From Paracoccaceae bacterium (GTDB lineage Bacteria > Pseudomonadota > Alphaproteobacteria > Rhodobacterales > Rhodobacteraceae), in NCBI GenBank assembly GCA_026713305.1, contig JAPOOS010000077.1, positions 1-45,383 of the forward strand: a stretch of DNA of 45,383 bases, written 5' to 3'. The position numbers and the translations under genes are program-made. Below the pieces are notes generated by a model that saw only the letters and a program-made list of their open reading frames with translations, was not told the DNA's origin and did not search any database. Of this stretch, positions 17,593 to 25,991 are shown piece after piece (the first letter of the stretch is position 1; each line of letters starts with the position of its first letter).

Positions 17593-18248
17593 AGCAGTCC
17601 ATGACGGCCGAAAGAAGAGAGGCATTGTCGGGAACCACCGGGAGCATGGTGGTCTTCCTGCACGGATACGGCGCCAACGGAGCCGACCTGTTGGGTCTTG
17701 CCGACCATCTGGCCGAGACGATGCCCGACACGCTGTTTGTCTCACCCAACGCGCCGCATGCCTGTAGGTCATATCCGGGTGGGTACCAGTGGTTTCCGCT
17801 GCCGCCGTACGATGCTGCCACGCCGGTGCAATTCGGACTTGCACTGCAGGAGTCCATTCATCACTTGGAACTGTTGCTGAAGGCCGAAGCGGAGGATGCC
17901 GGAGTGGGATTGAACGATGTCGTTCTCTTCGGATTCTCGCAGGGCGCCATGATGGCCCTGGAAATGGCGCCGCGCATCAATCCCCGTTTGGCTGCGGTGG
18001 TCGGATTCGCCGGCGCCCTGTTCAATGACGTCCCGACGGATCCGGCGACGAGTTCCCGACCGCCCATAATGCTCGGGCACGACAAGGATGACCCGATTGT
18101 GCCCTACGCGGCGCTGGATGAAGCCGCCACGGCGCTGGAAAAGGCTGGTTTCAGGGTCTACACATACACTTCGAGCGGTTTCGAGCACGAACTTTCGCCG
18201 ATTGGAATTGGCGCGGCGCTGCATTTCATGGTACGCGAGCTTGGGTGA
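17589..18248 (+). CDS. Phospholipase/carboxylesterase family alpha/beta hydrolase
   Basis: This 219-aa cytoplasmic alpha/beta hydrolase belongs to the phospholipase/carboxylesterase (acyl-protein thioesterase-like) family. VVFLHGYGANGADLLGLA near 22-39 carries the oxyanion region, the nucleophile elbow is GFSQG with Ser117, the acid is Asp168 in HDKDDPIVP, and the base is His200 in FEHELSP. Length and order of the triad match the family. It begins inside the stop of the AlkA-like gene (ATGA) and is followed by the DUF924 gene after 37 bases, so alkA-esterase-DUF924 form one operon. The substrate is unknown; small aliphatic esters or acylated proteins are usual in the family. Confidence 0.9.
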   Translation: MKQSMTAERREALSGTTGSMVVFLHGYGANGADLLGLADHLAETMPDTLFVSPNAPHACRSYPGGYQWFPLPPYDAATPVQFGLALQESIHHLELLLKAEAEDAGVGLNDVVLFGFSQGAMMALEMAPRINPRLAAVVGFAGALFNDVPTDPATSSRPPIMLGHDKDDPIVPYAALDEAATALEKAGFRVYTYTSSGFEHELSPIGIGAALHFMVRELG

Positions 18249-18285
18249 ATTGCCCTGGTTTGAAGGTACGAAGGAGACTCTTAAG

Positions 18286-18870
18286 TTGACGACATGGCAA
18301 CAGGTGCTGAAGTTCTGGTTCGAGGAACTAACGCCCGAACAGCATTTCAGGCAGGACGACGCTCTGGATGCAGAGATACGTGATCGCTTCGGATCTCTCT
18401 GGGAGCAGGCGCGCGTCGGCCGCAAGGACGCATGGCTGGAGGAGTGCCGGTCTTCACTGGCCCTGATAGTTGTTCTGGACCAGTTTCCCCGAAACATGTT
18501 TCGAGGTGACGGCAGATCGTTTGCATCCGACGACAAGGCGATTGAAGCGGCGGGCCTGTCCATTGGCAGGAAATTTGACGTCCAGTCTCCCAGCGAGAGG
18601 CGCATAAACTTTTACTTGCCGTACATGCATTCCGAGGTTCTGGAAGAACAGGACAAATGCATCGACCTGATCAGGACTGGGCTTGGCGAAAAGGGCGCGG
18701 AAAACCTGATTCACGCCAAGGCGCACAGGAACATCATCGCAAGATTCGGGCGTTTCCCGTTTCGCAACGATGCTCTCAACCGGCAATCGAGCGCCGCGGA
18801 AGTGGAATGGCTGGCCAACGTTGGCTACATGGGCGAGGTTGAGGCCACCAGGAAGCTCGAATCCGATTGA
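18286..18870 (+). CDS. DUF924 family protein
   Basis: This 194-aa protein matches the DUF924 (TPR-like helical) family: VLKFWFEELTPEQHF near 7-21, VVLDQFPRNMFRG near 62-74, FYLPYMHSE near 107-115 and the tail FGRFPFRNDALNR are its conserved blocks. Start choice rests on AAGGAG nine bases before a TTG at 18286; no ATG lies at a suitable place, so this is a TTG start. The role is unknown; the conserved histidines and aromatic residues suggest a ligand-binding pocket, but no reaction is established. It follows the esterase gene by 37 bases on the same strand. I am confident in the family and have no basis for a function. Confidence 0.88.
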   Translation: MTTWQQVLKFWFEELTPEQHFRQDDALDAEIRDRFGSLWEQARVGRKDAWLEECRSSLALIVVLDQFPRNMFRGDGRSFASDDKAIEAAGLSIGRKFDVQSPSERRINFYLPYMHSEVLEEQDKCIDLIRTGLGEKGAENLIHAKAHRNIIARFGRFPFRNDALNRQSSAAEVEWLANVGYMGEVEATRKLESD

Positions 18871-19133
18871 CGGCCGCAGTCAGGCCCGCCATGGAGGCAG
18901 GCGGCGCTTCAGCCTGATCTGCCGTCGCCCGTTCCGTGCAGGGCCATTGGCTTGCACCGAACAGCCAGTCCACGTTGACAGGGCTGCGGCTGGAAACCGG
19001 ATTGGATGACGCGCCGTTGCAGCCGGCTGCGCGTCCGTGCCTGTCCCTTCTCCTTGCGGCCTCCGCATTGGGAGTGGGGGAATCGAGCCGGTTTGAAGCC
19101 CAGGCAAACTTGCCAAATTGGAGAAGGCGCCAA

Positions 19134-20528
19134 ATGGTTACCGAGAACTTTGACATGACAGTCGTCGGGGCAGGGCCCGGCGGATATGTTGCAGCCATCA
19201 GGGGAGCGCAGCTCGGACTCAAGGTGGCAATTGTCGAGCGTGAACACCTTGGGGGCATTTGCCTCAACTGGGGCTGCGTCCCAACCAAGGCCTTGCTAAG
19301 ATCCGCGGAGGTCTTTCACCTGGTCGAAAGAGCCTCCGAGTTCGGAGTCGCTGCATCTGCGCCGAGTCCTGACCTTGACGCAATGGTCGACAGATCCCGC
19401 AAGGTGGCGAACCAGCTGGCCTCCGGGGTCAAGTACCTGCTGCAAAAGAATGGCGTCTCGACCATCATGGGAGCGGCCAGACTGGAGGCTCCCGATCTCG
19501 TGCGCGTGTCGACGAACGAGGGCGACCGCGATCTTCGCAGTTCAAATGTCGTCATTGCCACAGGCGCCCGGGCGCGGGAGCTGCCTGAGCTTCCGGCCGA
19601 CGGAAACCTTGTCTGGAACTACAGGCACGCATTGAAGCCGCCCAGAATGCCTCGCAACCTGCTGGTTGTCGGTTCCGGCGCAATTGGCATCGAATTCGCC
19701 AGCTTCTTCAATTCCCTCGGGGCCAAGACCACGGTTGTGGAGGTGCTTGACCGAATCTTGCCGGTTGAAGATCAGGAAATCTCCGAATTTGCCAAGCGCC
19801 AGTTTGTCAAACAGGGAATGCGCATTCTCGAGTCCGCCAGGCTTTCGTCGATCAAGATCAACGCCGGCAGCGTGGACGCAACGATCGACACCGGAAAGGA
19901 CCAGGTCAAGGAAAGCTTCGACACGGTGGTTTCCGCAGTCGGAATCGTTGGCAATGTTGAAGGACTTGGCCTTGAGGAGGCAGGTGTCGAGGTGGACAGA
20001 ACACACATTCAGGTGGACGAACTCTGCGGAACGGCCGTTGCCGGAATTCATGCCATTGGCGACGTGGCAGGGCCGCCGTGGCTGGCGCACAAGGCCAGCC
20101 ATGAAGGCACAATGGTCGCCGAGAAGATCAGCGGCAGGGAAGTGCATCCCGTGCGGCAGGAGGCGATTCCAGGGTGCACCTACTGCATGCCGCAAGTCGC
20201 CTCGGTCGGCCTGACCGAACAGCAGGCGCTCGACAGCGGCCTCGAAGTTCGGGTTGGGCGTTTTCCGTACATTGGCAATGGCAAGGCGATCGCGCTGGGC
20301 GAACCGGAGGGTCTGATCAAGACGATATTCGATTCCTCAACCGGGGAGTTGCTCGGCGCCCACATGATCGGGGCCGAGGTCACCGAACTCATTCAGGGCT
20401 TCGTCGTTGCCCGCCAGCTTGAGACCACAGAGGAAGACCTCATGCATTCGGTGTTTCCACATCCGACCCTGTCGGAGATGATGCATGAAAGCGTCCTGAG
20501 CGCGTATGGCCGTGCCATCCACTTCTGA
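19134..20528 (+). CDS. lpd: Dihydrolipoamide dehydrogenase
   Basis: This 464-aa FAD flavoprotein reoxidises dihydrolipoyl groups of 2-oxoacid dehydrogenase complexes or the glycine cleavage system, passing electrons to NAD. The FAD-binding GAGPGG is at 12-17. The redox-active disulphide is Cys43-Cys48 in GGICLNWGCVPTKALL. The NAD-binding motif is GSGAIGIEFASFF. The C-terminal active-site pair is His443 and Glu448 in FPHPTLSEMMHES. The ATG at 19134 follows GGAGAAGG. No E1 or E2 genes are next to it, so it may be the copy that serves several complexes. It is convergent with tpiA, 61 bases away. The 263 bases before it contain no recognisable gene. Confidence 0.96.
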   Translation: MVTENFDMTVVGAGPGGYVAAIRGAQLGLKVAIVEREHLGGICLNWGCVPTKALLRSAEVFHLVERASEFGVAASAPSPDLDAMVDRSRKVANQLASGVKYLLQKNGVSTIMGAARLEAPDLVRVSTNEGDRDLRSSNVVIATGARARELPELPADGNLVWNYRHALKPPRMPRNLLVVGSGAIGIEFASFFNSLGAKTTVVEVLDRILPVEDQEISEFAKRQFVKQGMRILESARLSSIKINAGSVDATIDTGKDQVKESFDTVVSAVGIVGNVEGLGLEEAGVEVDRTHIQVDELCGTAVAGIHAIGDVAGPPWLAHKASHEGTMVAEKISGREVHPVRQEAIPGCTYCMPQVASVGLTEQQALDSGLEVRVGRFPYIGNGKAIALGEPEGLIKTIFDSSTGELLGAHMIGAEVTELIQGFVVARQLETTEEDLMHSVFPHPTLSEMMHESVLSAYGRAIHF

Positions 20529-20589
20529 AACCGCCAGGCTTGGGCGAAGGCCGGGGCCGATGGTTGCCGCCGGACGCGAGCGAGGCTGG

Positions 20590-21348
20590 CTAGGCCTTCC
20601 GAGCCGAGCATGCCTCGGCGATCTCTGCAAATGAAATGGGATTCAGCGAAGCGCCCCCTATCAATCCCCCATCCACGTTTGGGAGAGCCAGGATTTCCCT
20701 TGCGTTCCGTGGGTTGAGCGACCCGCCATAGAGTATCCTGACGTCCGCCGCCTCGTTCTCGCCCAACACGCGCGTGCACTGCTTGCGAAGAAAGCCATGA
20801 ACCTCCTCTATGTCCACTGGGGAAGCTGCCATTCCAGTTCCAATGGCCCAAACCGGTTCGTAGGCCAACGTCAACAATTCGGGCCTTGAGCGGTCGGCCG
20901 GCAAGCTGTGCGACAATTGTGCATCCAGTACTTCAAGCGTCCTCCCTTCGCTGTGCTGATCCAGACTCTCGCCAATGCACAGAATGACGCTCAAGCCCAC
21001 ACGCCATGCTGCCCGGACCTTGCGGGCGATGAGATCATCGGTCTCGCCATGGCCCTGACGCCGTTCGGAATGACCAACGATGACGTGCGTGGCGCCGCAC
21101 TGCAACAGTTGGACGGCTGATACGTCTCCGGTGAAGGCGCCTTCGAGTTCGTGGTGACAATCCTGACCGCCGACCAGTATCCCTGAATTGCGAAAGGCCT
21201 CGACGGTGGATTGCAGAAGTGTTGCCGGAGGACAGACAAGCGTGTCGCACGGAGCCGCGCGCAGTCTGCGGCGAGACTGATGGAAAGATTCCACCAGCGA
21301 ATCGTCACCGTTCATCTTCCAGTTTGCAGCGATGAGCTTGCGTCTCAT
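20590..21348 (-). CDS. tpiA: Triose-phosphate isomerase
   Basis: This 252-aa TIM-barrel enzyme interconverts dihydroxyacetone phosphate and glyceraldehyde 3-phosphate in the cytoplasm. Active-site landmarks are AANWKMNG with Asn9 and Lys11, the electrophilic histidine in VIVGHSERR, the catalytic glutamate in LAYEPVWAIGTG, and phosphate-binding GGSLNPRNA and GGLIGGASL near the end. Length is typical (about 250 aa). The ATG at 21348 is preceded by GGAG at eight bases; the frame upstream to 21378 is not needed. It produces or consumes the same triose phosphate that the Entner-Doudoroff aldolase releases, but the genes are far apart and not in one operon. Confidence 0.97.
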   Translation of the reverse strand: MRRKLIAANWKMNGDDSLVESFHQSRRRLRAAPCDTLVCPPATLLQSTVEAFRNSGILVGGQDCHHELEGAFTGDVSAVQLLQCGATHVIVGHSERRQGHGETDDLIARKVRAAWRVGLSVILCIGESLDQHSEGRTLEVLDAQLSHSLPADRSRPELLTLAYEPVWAIGTGMAASPVDIEEVHGFLRKQCTRVLGENEAADVRILYGGSLNPRNAREILALPNVDGGLIGGASLNPISFAEIAEACSARKA

Positions 21349-21991
21349 GGACAAAACTCCAGCCTGTTTGCCCGTCAATTGCTGTCAAATGCGGTCGGAA
21401 TGCCGGCGCAGGGTCAATTGCGACCGCTTCGGCATACATCCATGCATCCTACGGAATGCGCCGGCAGGAACCGTGTCCCAATCGCCAAGGCAACAGGAAC
21501 CTACAACCTGTCGGGCCGAGAGTCGCCAGTTCCAAGCATGGTCACATTAGACCAGAACGGATGGAATTTGAATACCTTGGCAAGCGCAGGAATGTCGCCA
21601 CAGTCGAATGCGGACGACCGACCGCGGGGTCGAACTGCCGCACATGCGCAAGGACGCTCAGCCGCGTTCGAAGCCCAATCACGCTTTCACGTTCGGAGTC
21701 GCAGCGATGGTCGATGATGCCGAATGGCGCTGCGCCTTGCGCCAGGTGGAACGTCGGCTGCCGTCTCCTGGGCTTCCGTGCGGTCGTGCCCGGGACAGGA
21801 ACAACTTGATGATCGGTTCCGCAAGAGGCCTTGGTTGTGGCGCCGCAACTGTTCTCCCCGGAAGCGGAACAGGAGGAGAGGTTGCCAGGTTTGGTTTGAT
21901 TCAGGCGCCGAAATTCTCTTCAATTGCTGCTTGCAAACTGACAGTGCTTCGCGTTTGACTCCTCCAACAATTTCGTGGCATTCGATTCGGC
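21349..21991. other. Intergenic stretch between tpiA and the transposase
   Basis: These 643 bases lie between two divergent genes. The tpiA promoter should be near the left end, and the left end of the insertion sequence should be in the right part. I compared the 100 bases before the transposase with those after it and found only weak similarity between the two flanks, so no terminal inverted repeat or target duplication can be called. Open frames here carry no motif. Confidence 0.4.
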
Positions 21992-23956
21992 ATGCAGGTA
22001 GGACTTCGACACTTCTCACCCGAAACCATCGATTGGTTGATTGGCGCCGCCAAGCGGCAGGACATGACACGCAGCGAGCTGGCCCGTGAGCTGTGCGAGC
22101 GTGAGGGATGGCACAACCCCCTTGGAAAGCCCTGCCTCGGTTCGGCCCGCAAATGCCTGCGCAAGCTCGCCGCCAAGTTGGGGATCGAGCTCCCTGCTCC
22201 CCGCTCCATATCTGGATATTCGACCATTCTCGACCTGACGCCGGTGCCCGACATCGAACTCGCCGCATCGCTGGCTGACATCGGTCCAGTCTCGCTGACC
22301 ATTGCCTCCACCGCCGAGGCCAAGCTGCAGTATCAGGCGCTGATGAACTCCTATCATCCCGAGGGATGGACGCGTCCGCCAGGCGGCCAGATCCGCTACT
22401 TGGCCACCATCCCGCGGCATGGCGTCATTGGCGGCATCGGATTCGTAGATGCCAGCTGGCATCAAGCGGCGCGTGACGAATGGATCGGCTGGTCACAGGA
22501 AGCGCGTGTCAACAACATTGGCCTGATCCTCAACAACCATCGCTTTCTGATCCTGCCGGGGCTGCGCGTGCGCAACCTCGCCTCGCACATTCTGGGAGCC
22601 GCCTGCCGCCGCGTGGCCGACGACTGGAACGAAGCCTACGGCCGGCGGCCGCTTCTCGCCTACACCTATGTCGGGCCACGCTGGCGCGGTACCTGCTACG
22701 GCGCCGCCGGATGGAAGCGCTGCGAGCGGCAGACTTCGGGCAGGACAGGCACGATTCGTTCCATTTGGATGCGGCCACTTGACGAAGATTGGAAGCGGCG
22801 GCTGTACAAGGTTCCCAGGCGCCGGCTCGGCAACATGCCCGAACGCAGGTTTGCGGAGGATGCGGACTGGGCCGATTTCGAGTTTGGAAGGTGCAGTCAT
22901 CCCGACAGCCGCATCCGCGTCCGCATCGTGGCGATGGGACGCGTCTGGGGCGAGCGGCCAAACGCTTCGATACCGAACCTTTTTCCCGACAGTGCGAGCC
23001 GCCAGGCTGCCTATCGGCTCCTGTCGAACCCGAGAGTGAAGATTGAGCACGTCTTGGAGAGTCATTGCGAGGCAACGGTGGCCCGTTGCCGTCTCGAGCG
23101 CGTGGTTCTTGCCGTTCAGGACACGACGGCGCTCAACTGCGGCACGCTTGACAACATCGGCGGCGGAGCGCAGGAGCTTCTGGCTCATGTCGGTCTTGCG
23201 GTCGCCGAGAGCGGCCGGCCGCTTGGCCTGTACAGCCTGGAGGCCGACTTCCGGCGCAAGCCGGGCAAGGACAGCGAGCGCTGGCAGCGCTGCATGGAGC
23301 GGGCCGGCGAGCTTGCCGAGGCCTGTCCGGACACGCGGGTGGTGTCGGTGTGCGACCGGGAGGACGACTTCTGGGACTTGACGACGATCGCCGAGGCCTC
23401 GCAGGCCGACCTTCTGGTGCAGGCCTCGCGCTCGACGCGGCGGCGGGTGTCGCTGCCTGGCGGCAGGAGCGAGTGCCTGTGGGAGCATGTGAAGACGCTG
23501 CCGGTTCTGGCGCGCCGCAAGTTGAAGATCGCCGCCCGCGGCGGTCGCGATGCGCGGCGGGCCCGCACGGCGACGATCGAGTTCCGCGCCGCCCGTCTGG
23601 ACATCGTGCCTCCCGAGGGCAAGGGGACGCAGCCGCGCCGGATGCTGGTTGTTTCGGCCCGCGAACGCACTGCCTCCGGCAGGAAGCCGCTGCACTGGCT
23701 GCTGATGGCGACCGTCGGCGAGGCCGATGCGAAGACCGCCCAGCGCCTGGTCGGCTGGTACCAGAAGCGCTGGGTCAGTGAGGAATATTTCAGAGCGTTG
23801 AAGAGCGGCACGCACATCAAGAACCGCAAGCTCAACGAGGCCGACGAACTGCGCAAGTGCCTCGCCTTCGACGCCATCACCGCCTGGCGGGTTGGCGAAC
23901 TGGAGTGGCAAGCCCGAAACAATCCCGACGAACCGGCTCGCAACGTGGACTCCTAG
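21992..23956 (+). CDS. DruA (DUF4338)-IS4 fusion transposase, C-terminus cut by TAG
   Basis: This 654-aa product has two parts. Residues about 85-250 match DUF4338/DruA, with a YHPEGW motif at 121-126, the RDEWIGW block at 161-167, the NNHRFLILP block at 181-189, NLASHILG at 195-202 and a DWNEAY motif. Residues about 285-654 are a Tn5-like DDE transposase: Asp377 in AVQDTTALN, Asp455 in VCDREDDFWD (the Tn5 DREAD-like box), and Glu597/598 in YQKRWVSEEYFRALKSG. The frame stops at TAG 23954-23956, but the same frame continues with DETVVLDMMLRSHG and PPTVSSFVFELGRMAGF, the known C-terminal part of this transposase type. The product therefore lacks about 65 residues used for dimerisation. Fusions of DruA with transposases are known; here decay seems to have begun. 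Confidence 0.82.
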   Translation: MQVGLRHFSPETIDWLIGAAKRQDMTRSELARELCEREGWHNPLGKPCLGSARKCLRKLAAKLGIELPAPRSISGYSTILDLTPVPDIELAASLADIGPVSLTIASTAEAKLQYQALMNSYHPEGWTRPPGGQIRYLATIPRHGVIGGIGFVDASWHQAARDEWIGWSQEARVNNIGLILNNHRFLILPGLRVRNLASHILGAACRRVADDWNEAYGRRPLLAYTYVGPRWRGTCYGAAGWKRCERQTSGRTGTIRSIWMRPLDEDWKRRLYKVPRRRLGNMPERRFAEDADWADFEFGRCSHPDSRIRVRIVAMGRVWGERPNASIPNLFPDSASRQAAYRLLSNPRVKIEHVLESHCEATVARCRLERVVLAVQDTTALNCGTLDNIGGGAQELLAHVGLAVAESGRPLGLYSLEADFRRKPGKDSERWQRCMERAGELAEACPDTRVVSVCDREDDFWDLTTIAEASQADLLVQASRSTRRRVSLPGGRSECLWEHVKTLPVLARRKLKIAARGGRDARRARTATIEFRAARLDIVPPEGKGTQPRRMLVVSARERTASGRKPLHWLLMATVGEADAKTAQRLVGWYQKRWVSEEYFRALKSGTHIKNRKLNEADELRKCLAFDAITAWRVGELEWQARNNPDEPARNVDS

Positions 23957-24154
23957 GACGAGACCGTCGTGCTCGACATGATGCTGCGGAGCCATGGCAT
24001 CCGACTTGCAAGGGGACCTCCCACGGTCAGCAGCTTCGTCTTCGAACTCGGCCGGATGGCCGGGTTCGGGAAACCGTGGCAGGGCTGCGCAAGGTTGCAA
24101 ATGGCAATGCGCTTCCACAGGGGCAGGAAGGCATTGACGCGGCAATTTGGGTGA
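23957..24154 (+). pseudogene. C-terminal remnant of the IS4-type transposase after the amber codon
   Basis: In the same frame as the transposase, 65 codons follow the TAG and end at a TGA (24152-24154). The translation holds the E-x-x-V-L-like opening (DETVVLD), PPTVSSFVFELGRMAGF and a W-Q-G-x-A-R-L-Q block, all known from the Tn5-like C-terminal domain. The stretch between MAGF and the W-Q-G block is shorter than usual, as if roughly ten codons were lost in frame. Confidence 0.6.
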
Positions 24155-24884
24155 TGAGAGCGTTAACAGAACAGGCGGCAGCAAAGCTTGAAGCGAGCCA
24201 ATTGAGCCAGAATGATGAACCCGCGGCTTCCACTCCACGGCAAACTGGATCAATGTCCCGACAAAACTTCGTCGTGCCATGGACAAATGCCTCAAAGAGG
24301 ATCAAGCGCGCACCCCAAGTCGAAAGCATGATCGCGGCCCGAAGATCAGTCGCCGAGGCCGCAGCGGGAAGCGACCGGTCCAACCGGCTGTCTTCCCTTT
24401 CAACCTCTTGAAGACTCAAGTGAAACGACACCCGTCTGCAAGCGCTCGTGAGGGTTGCCAGGGCATTGACGTTTCCGTGCAAGCAAGGCAATGACGACCA
24501 ATCCTGATTGCCATTGCAGTCTGCCTCAACGGCCCTTGACGTCAACGCCCTGAATGCCAACTCCGCTATGAGCGTGTCCGCAAATGTTCGAAACCGGATT
24601 CATGCGCGCGACGAATCCGGGAGCCTGCTACCCGACAGTCTCCGCCAAGATCGATTGCCACTGACAGGCAAGCCAACTGAGAGGGAGTTCAGCAATACTC
24701 GGACCCGACGCGTTTGCGGCGTTGAGTGTCCGGAAGCGACCGTGCATGTAGCCGAAAGCAACCCCATGCAAGCCCTTGAGGCATCGAGGCACGTTCCAGG
24801 AGCCGAAATTGATGCGGCTCTCGATGCGTCCGAAGACCGGTGTCCTGGCTCGCGACCGATTGAGCGCGGGCAGCGGCAAGCCGG
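24155..24884. other. Intergenic stretch between the insertion sequence and the sufA-like gene
   Basis: This 730-base region should include the right end of the insertion sequence. Open frames on both strands overlap and show no motif. No inverted repeat pairing with the left flank, no tRNA and no direct repeat was seen. The sufA-like gene ends at 24885 on the minus strand, so its terminator could lie here, but no hairpin with a T-run was found. Confidence 0.4.
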
Positions 24885-25235
24885 CTAGGACTCCTTGAAC
24901 TTGATTGATTCTCCGCAGCCGCACGAATCGACCACATTCGGATTCTCAAAATGAAATCCCGACTCAAGCAGCGATGTGCGGTAGTCGATGCGTGTCCCGA
25001 AGAGGAACATCTGCGCCATAGGCTCGATGATAACCCTGGCGCCATCCTGCTCGATGACTTCGTCGTGGCGCCCGACCTGGTCAACGAAGTCCATTGTATA
25101 CTCCATGCCGGCGCACCCACCCTTCTTGACGCCGATCTTGAGCCCGTAGTTGCCGGACTTCCGCATGAGACCGGCAATCCGGTCGACCGCGCTGTCGGTG
25201 AGTGTAAGAGCCTGCTTGCCTGGTATCGAGAACAC
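24885..25235 (-). CDS. A-type Fe-S cluster carrier, SufA/IscA-like
   Basis: This 116-aa protein is an A-type iron-sulfur carrier (HesB/IscA/SufA family) that passes clusters to apoproteins. The three cluster-binding cysteines are Cys41 in VKKGGCAGMEY and Cys105/Cys107 in VDSCGCGES. The start was set at a GTG (25235-25233) because AAAGGAG sits eight bases before it and the length then matches the family; the frame upstream to 25298 has no family character. It lies downstream of sufT on the same strand with a 249-base gap, so the two may or may not share a transcript. The other suf genes are outside this window or elsewhere. SufA, IscA and ErpA cannot be told apart safely from sequence alone. 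Confidence 0.9.
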   Translation of the reverse strand: MFSIPGKQALTLTDSAVDRIAGLMRKSGNYGLKIGVKKGGCAGMEYTMDFVDQVGRHDEVIEQDGARVIIEPMAQMFLFGTRIDYRTSLLESGFHFENPNVVDSCGCGESIKFKES

Positions 25236-25484
25236 CTGTCTGGCTCCTTTCAAAATTCCCTGTTGGGTTGTTGTGGGCAGTTCAATCCTTCTGGCCAAGT
25301 GACGACCAGTCCGGCTACTTGATGCAACTCCAAACCGCCGTCCGGGAACGGGACCGAATCCTGATCCTGCTGAAGGGAACTGCGGCCGGCACAGCTTGCG
25401 GTCGAAGTCCTGCCTTCGATTCGACCAGTCACTTTCAATTCAGAGCGTCCAATCACGTGTCTCTGCCACCATGGGTCGTTCACG

Positions 25485-25850
25485 CTAAATGAATCCGAGC
25501 TCAAGTCGGGCTTCCTCTGACAACATCTCCATTCCCCATGGTGGGTCCCAGGTCATTTCCACGTTGACCGTGCGAACGCCCTGCAGGGGCGCAATCGCGT
25601 CGGCCAGCCAACCTGGCATGTCCTCGGCAACCGGGCAGCCTGCGGTGGTTAGCGTCATCACAACGTTGACGTCGTTGTCGTTGTTGATGTCGATGGTATA
25701 GACCAAGCCCAGATCGTAGATGTTGACCGGGATTTCAGGGTCGTAGACCGAACGGCAGGCAGCGACGACTGTTTCGTACAACGGATGGTCGACGCTCGAT
25801 GGCCTGATCAAAGGACGTCCTTCGACATGACCGAATTCGCCTGGGATCAT
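25485..25850 (-). CDS. sufT: SUF system Fe-S assembly protein SufT (MIP18/DUF59 family)
   Basis: This 121-aa protein is of the MIP18/DUF59 family. The family block DPEIPVNIYDLGLVY is at residues 37-51, TLTTAGCP with the conserved Cys72 at 67-73, and the tail WDPPWGMEMLSEEARLELG near 100-118. These features fit SufT, an accessory factor in Fe-S maturation found next to suf genes in alphaproteobacteria. The ATG at 25850 has AAGGAAG seven bases upstream; an open frame to 25898 begins with TTG and is less likely. It lies upstream of the sufA-like gene on the same strand, and its upstream neighbour tgt is divergent. Confidence 0.9.
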   Translation of the reverse strand: MIPGEFGHVEGRPLIRPSSVDHPLYETVVAACRSVYDPEIPVNIYDLGLVYTIDINNDNDVNVVMTLTTAGCPVAEDMPGWLADAIAPLQGVRTVNVEMTWDPPWGMEMLSEEARLELGFI

Positions 25851-25991
25851 TTGTTCTTCCTTAGCCGAGCGCCCGAATGTATTTAATATGGTAGGCAATT
25901 CAGTTTACTCAAGTTGGGACGGGCACGCAATTTCCTGTGCGCACCCAATCGAAGCGACTTTTGGCGACCTGTGCCTTCAACCGTCATCGAC

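Larger units (their letters stand above)
21992..24154 (+). mobile_element. Insertion sequence of IS4/Tn5 type with a DruA-like N-terminal domain, ends undefined
   Basis: The span covers the transposase frame and its in-frame continuation past an amber codon at 23954-23956. The core is an IS4-family DDE transposase of the Tn5 (IS50) branch, preceded by a DUF4338/DruA-like domain. Terminal inverted repeats and target duplications could not be found by eye, so these limits are those of the gene, not of the element. The element separates tpiA from the sufA-like gene and is probably no longer active because of the internal stop and a short deletion after it. Confidence 0.6.

Noticed and set aside
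21890-24230. Terminal inverted repeats of the insertion sequence
   Set aside because: The flanks share only short words such as CAATTG with poor alignment beyond them; this is not enough to call ends.
22493-24295. 600-codon open frame opposite the transposase
   Set aside because: It is an antisense shadow in GC-rich DNA; the sense strand has clear DruA and DDE motifs.
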